This document shows, piece after piece, positions 13,988 to 14,304 of a stretch of 14,304 bases of DNA (within the stretch, counting starts at the first letter, position 1; each line of letters starts with the position of its first letter). Under the pieces are notes generated by a model, which saw only the letters and a list, made by a program, of their open reading frames with translations, made no database searches and had not been told where the DNA came from. This stretch comes from JAGPFW01 sp964535155. Its GTDB lineage: Bacteria; Patescibacteriota; WWE3; UBA101185; UBA10185. The position numbers and the translations under genes are program-made. The DNA lies in contig CAZHSR010000023.1 of NCBI GenBank assembly GCA_964535155.1, forward strand, positions 1-14,304. The letters are read 5' to 3'.

Positions 13988-14144
13988 GAACTTATAGTGT
14001 GAGGGATTATCCTTACTCTATCCTGCACTTTGGGCTTTTGTGATGGGGAGAAGTCTATCTTTGCTCAAGGATAATCCTTGCTCGTACGGATACTTTTAAT
14101 CCCCATGATAGGGAGAAGTCCAGTTTTGCCGAAGGATTATCCTT
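13972..14144 (-). repeat. Three near-copies of a 65-bp REP-containing unit
   Basis: Palindromes start at 14002 (one mismatch), 14067 and 14132, each exactly 65 bases apart. The second and third units share more: GGGAGAAGTC lies 21 bases before each palindrome (14046 and 14111), with TTTGCY in between. The first is more diverged and overlaps the rplJ promoter region. On the minus strand each unit reads palindrome, spacer, then a GACT..CTCCC tail, like the elements beside the transposase. The copies are diverged and have no conserved long repeat, so this is not a CRISPR array. Confidence 0.65.
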
Positions 14145-14157
14145 ATATCCTCAGTAC

Positions 14158-14204
14158 CACTGACGACTATTTGGCAAAAGTCGTCATTGACAGTGACGAC
14201 TTTT
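14158..14204. terminator. Bidirectional hairpin terminator with an alternative hairpin
   Basis: AAAAGTCGTCA (14176-14186) and TGACGACTTTT (14194-14204) form an 11-bp stem with a 7-base loop, flanked by A and T runs. The central strand can pair instead with an upstream TGACGACT (14161-14168), giving mutually exclusive hairpins. No gene is visible that it would serve, so it probably belongs to one beyond the right edge or insulates rplJ. Confidence 0.55.
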
Positions 14205-14250
14205 TAATTTAAAATAAGCCTGTGAACACCTCATCCTCGTTACTACAAGT

Positions 14251-14304
14251 TAACCCTAACCCTAACCCTAACCCTAACCCTAACCCTAACCCTAACCCTA
14301 ACCC
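14251..14304. repeat. Nine perfect TAACCC hexamers at the window end
   Basis: Bases 14251-14304 are exactly nine TAACCC units with no mismatch, running to the edge. This is the vertebrate-type telomere sequence. The C-rich strand points outward on the given strand, the reverse of a natural right-end telomere. It may be an assembly or contamination artefact, or an internal hexamer array. Bases 14205-14250 hold nothing I recognise. Confidence 0.9.

Noticed and set aside
13972..14144. CRISPR array
   Set aside because: Only three diverged units with a 13-bp shared palindrome; there is no conserved 25-40 base repeat, no unique spacers and no cas gene.
14251..14304. Telomere of a linear bacterial chromosome
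   Set aside because: The strand orientation is reversed for a right-hand end, and known bacterial linear ends use hairpins or terminal proteins, not TTAGGG arrays.

Overview
The window reads as bacterial, probably a member of the Candidate Phyla Radiation (Patescibacteria; a Katanobacteria/Microgenomates-like genome is my best guess). This rests on AT-rich DNA with the standard code, a very large surface protein with GNVGIGTT-type repeats, a PEGA/beta-propeller protein, a divergent MreB followed by a TagA/WecG glycosyltransferase, a glycogen synthase - GH57 - glycogen synthase cluster, and almost no Shine-Dalgarno sequences. The assignment comes from gene content only.

Layout: 1-2926 (minus) is one long open frame, cut by the left edge. 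It encodes a MerR/excisionase-like DNA-binding head, a transmembrane helix and a long repetitive tail-fibre-like region. 3065-4228 (minus) is a membrane-anchored PEGA plus TolB-like propeller protein. Divergent from it are an MreB homologue (4299-5321) and a GT26 TagA/WecG enzyme (5326-6156), then a helix-turn-helix protein with a disordered linker and an unrecognised C-terminal domain (6199-7161). 7263-11890 holds two GT5 glycogen/starch synthases flanking a GH57 enzyme, with a strong independent promoter and a hairpin small RNA between the first synthase and GH57 (8869-8997). On the minus strand, 11887-12441 is a REP-associated tyrosine transposase (RAYT, Y1/HUH family). It lies downstream of rplJ-rplL (13740-12698), which has its own promoter, an L10-type leader and a terminator. 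The last 560 bases are gene-free: three near-copies of a 65-bp unit, a double hairpin, and nine perfect TAACCC hexamers running off the edge.

Most interesting system: a 13-bp palindrome, AAGGATWATCCTT, occurs at least nine times, mostly from 11876 to 14144 around the RAYT. It overlaps the stop codons of the RAYT and the second glycogen synthase, adjoins the rplL stop, supplies in-frame Lys-Asp-Asn-Pro codons near the ends of both glycogen synthases, and has a variant inside the TagA/WecG gene. I read this as a Patescibacterial RAYT with its own REP-like elements, some captured in coding sequence.

Five genes (mreB, the helix-turn-helix gene, the first glgA, GH57 and the RAYT) have a -10 box ending exactly six bases before the start codon, which predicts leaderless mRNAs. 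The MreB has serine at both the usual catalytic glutamate and the phosphate-2 aspartate.
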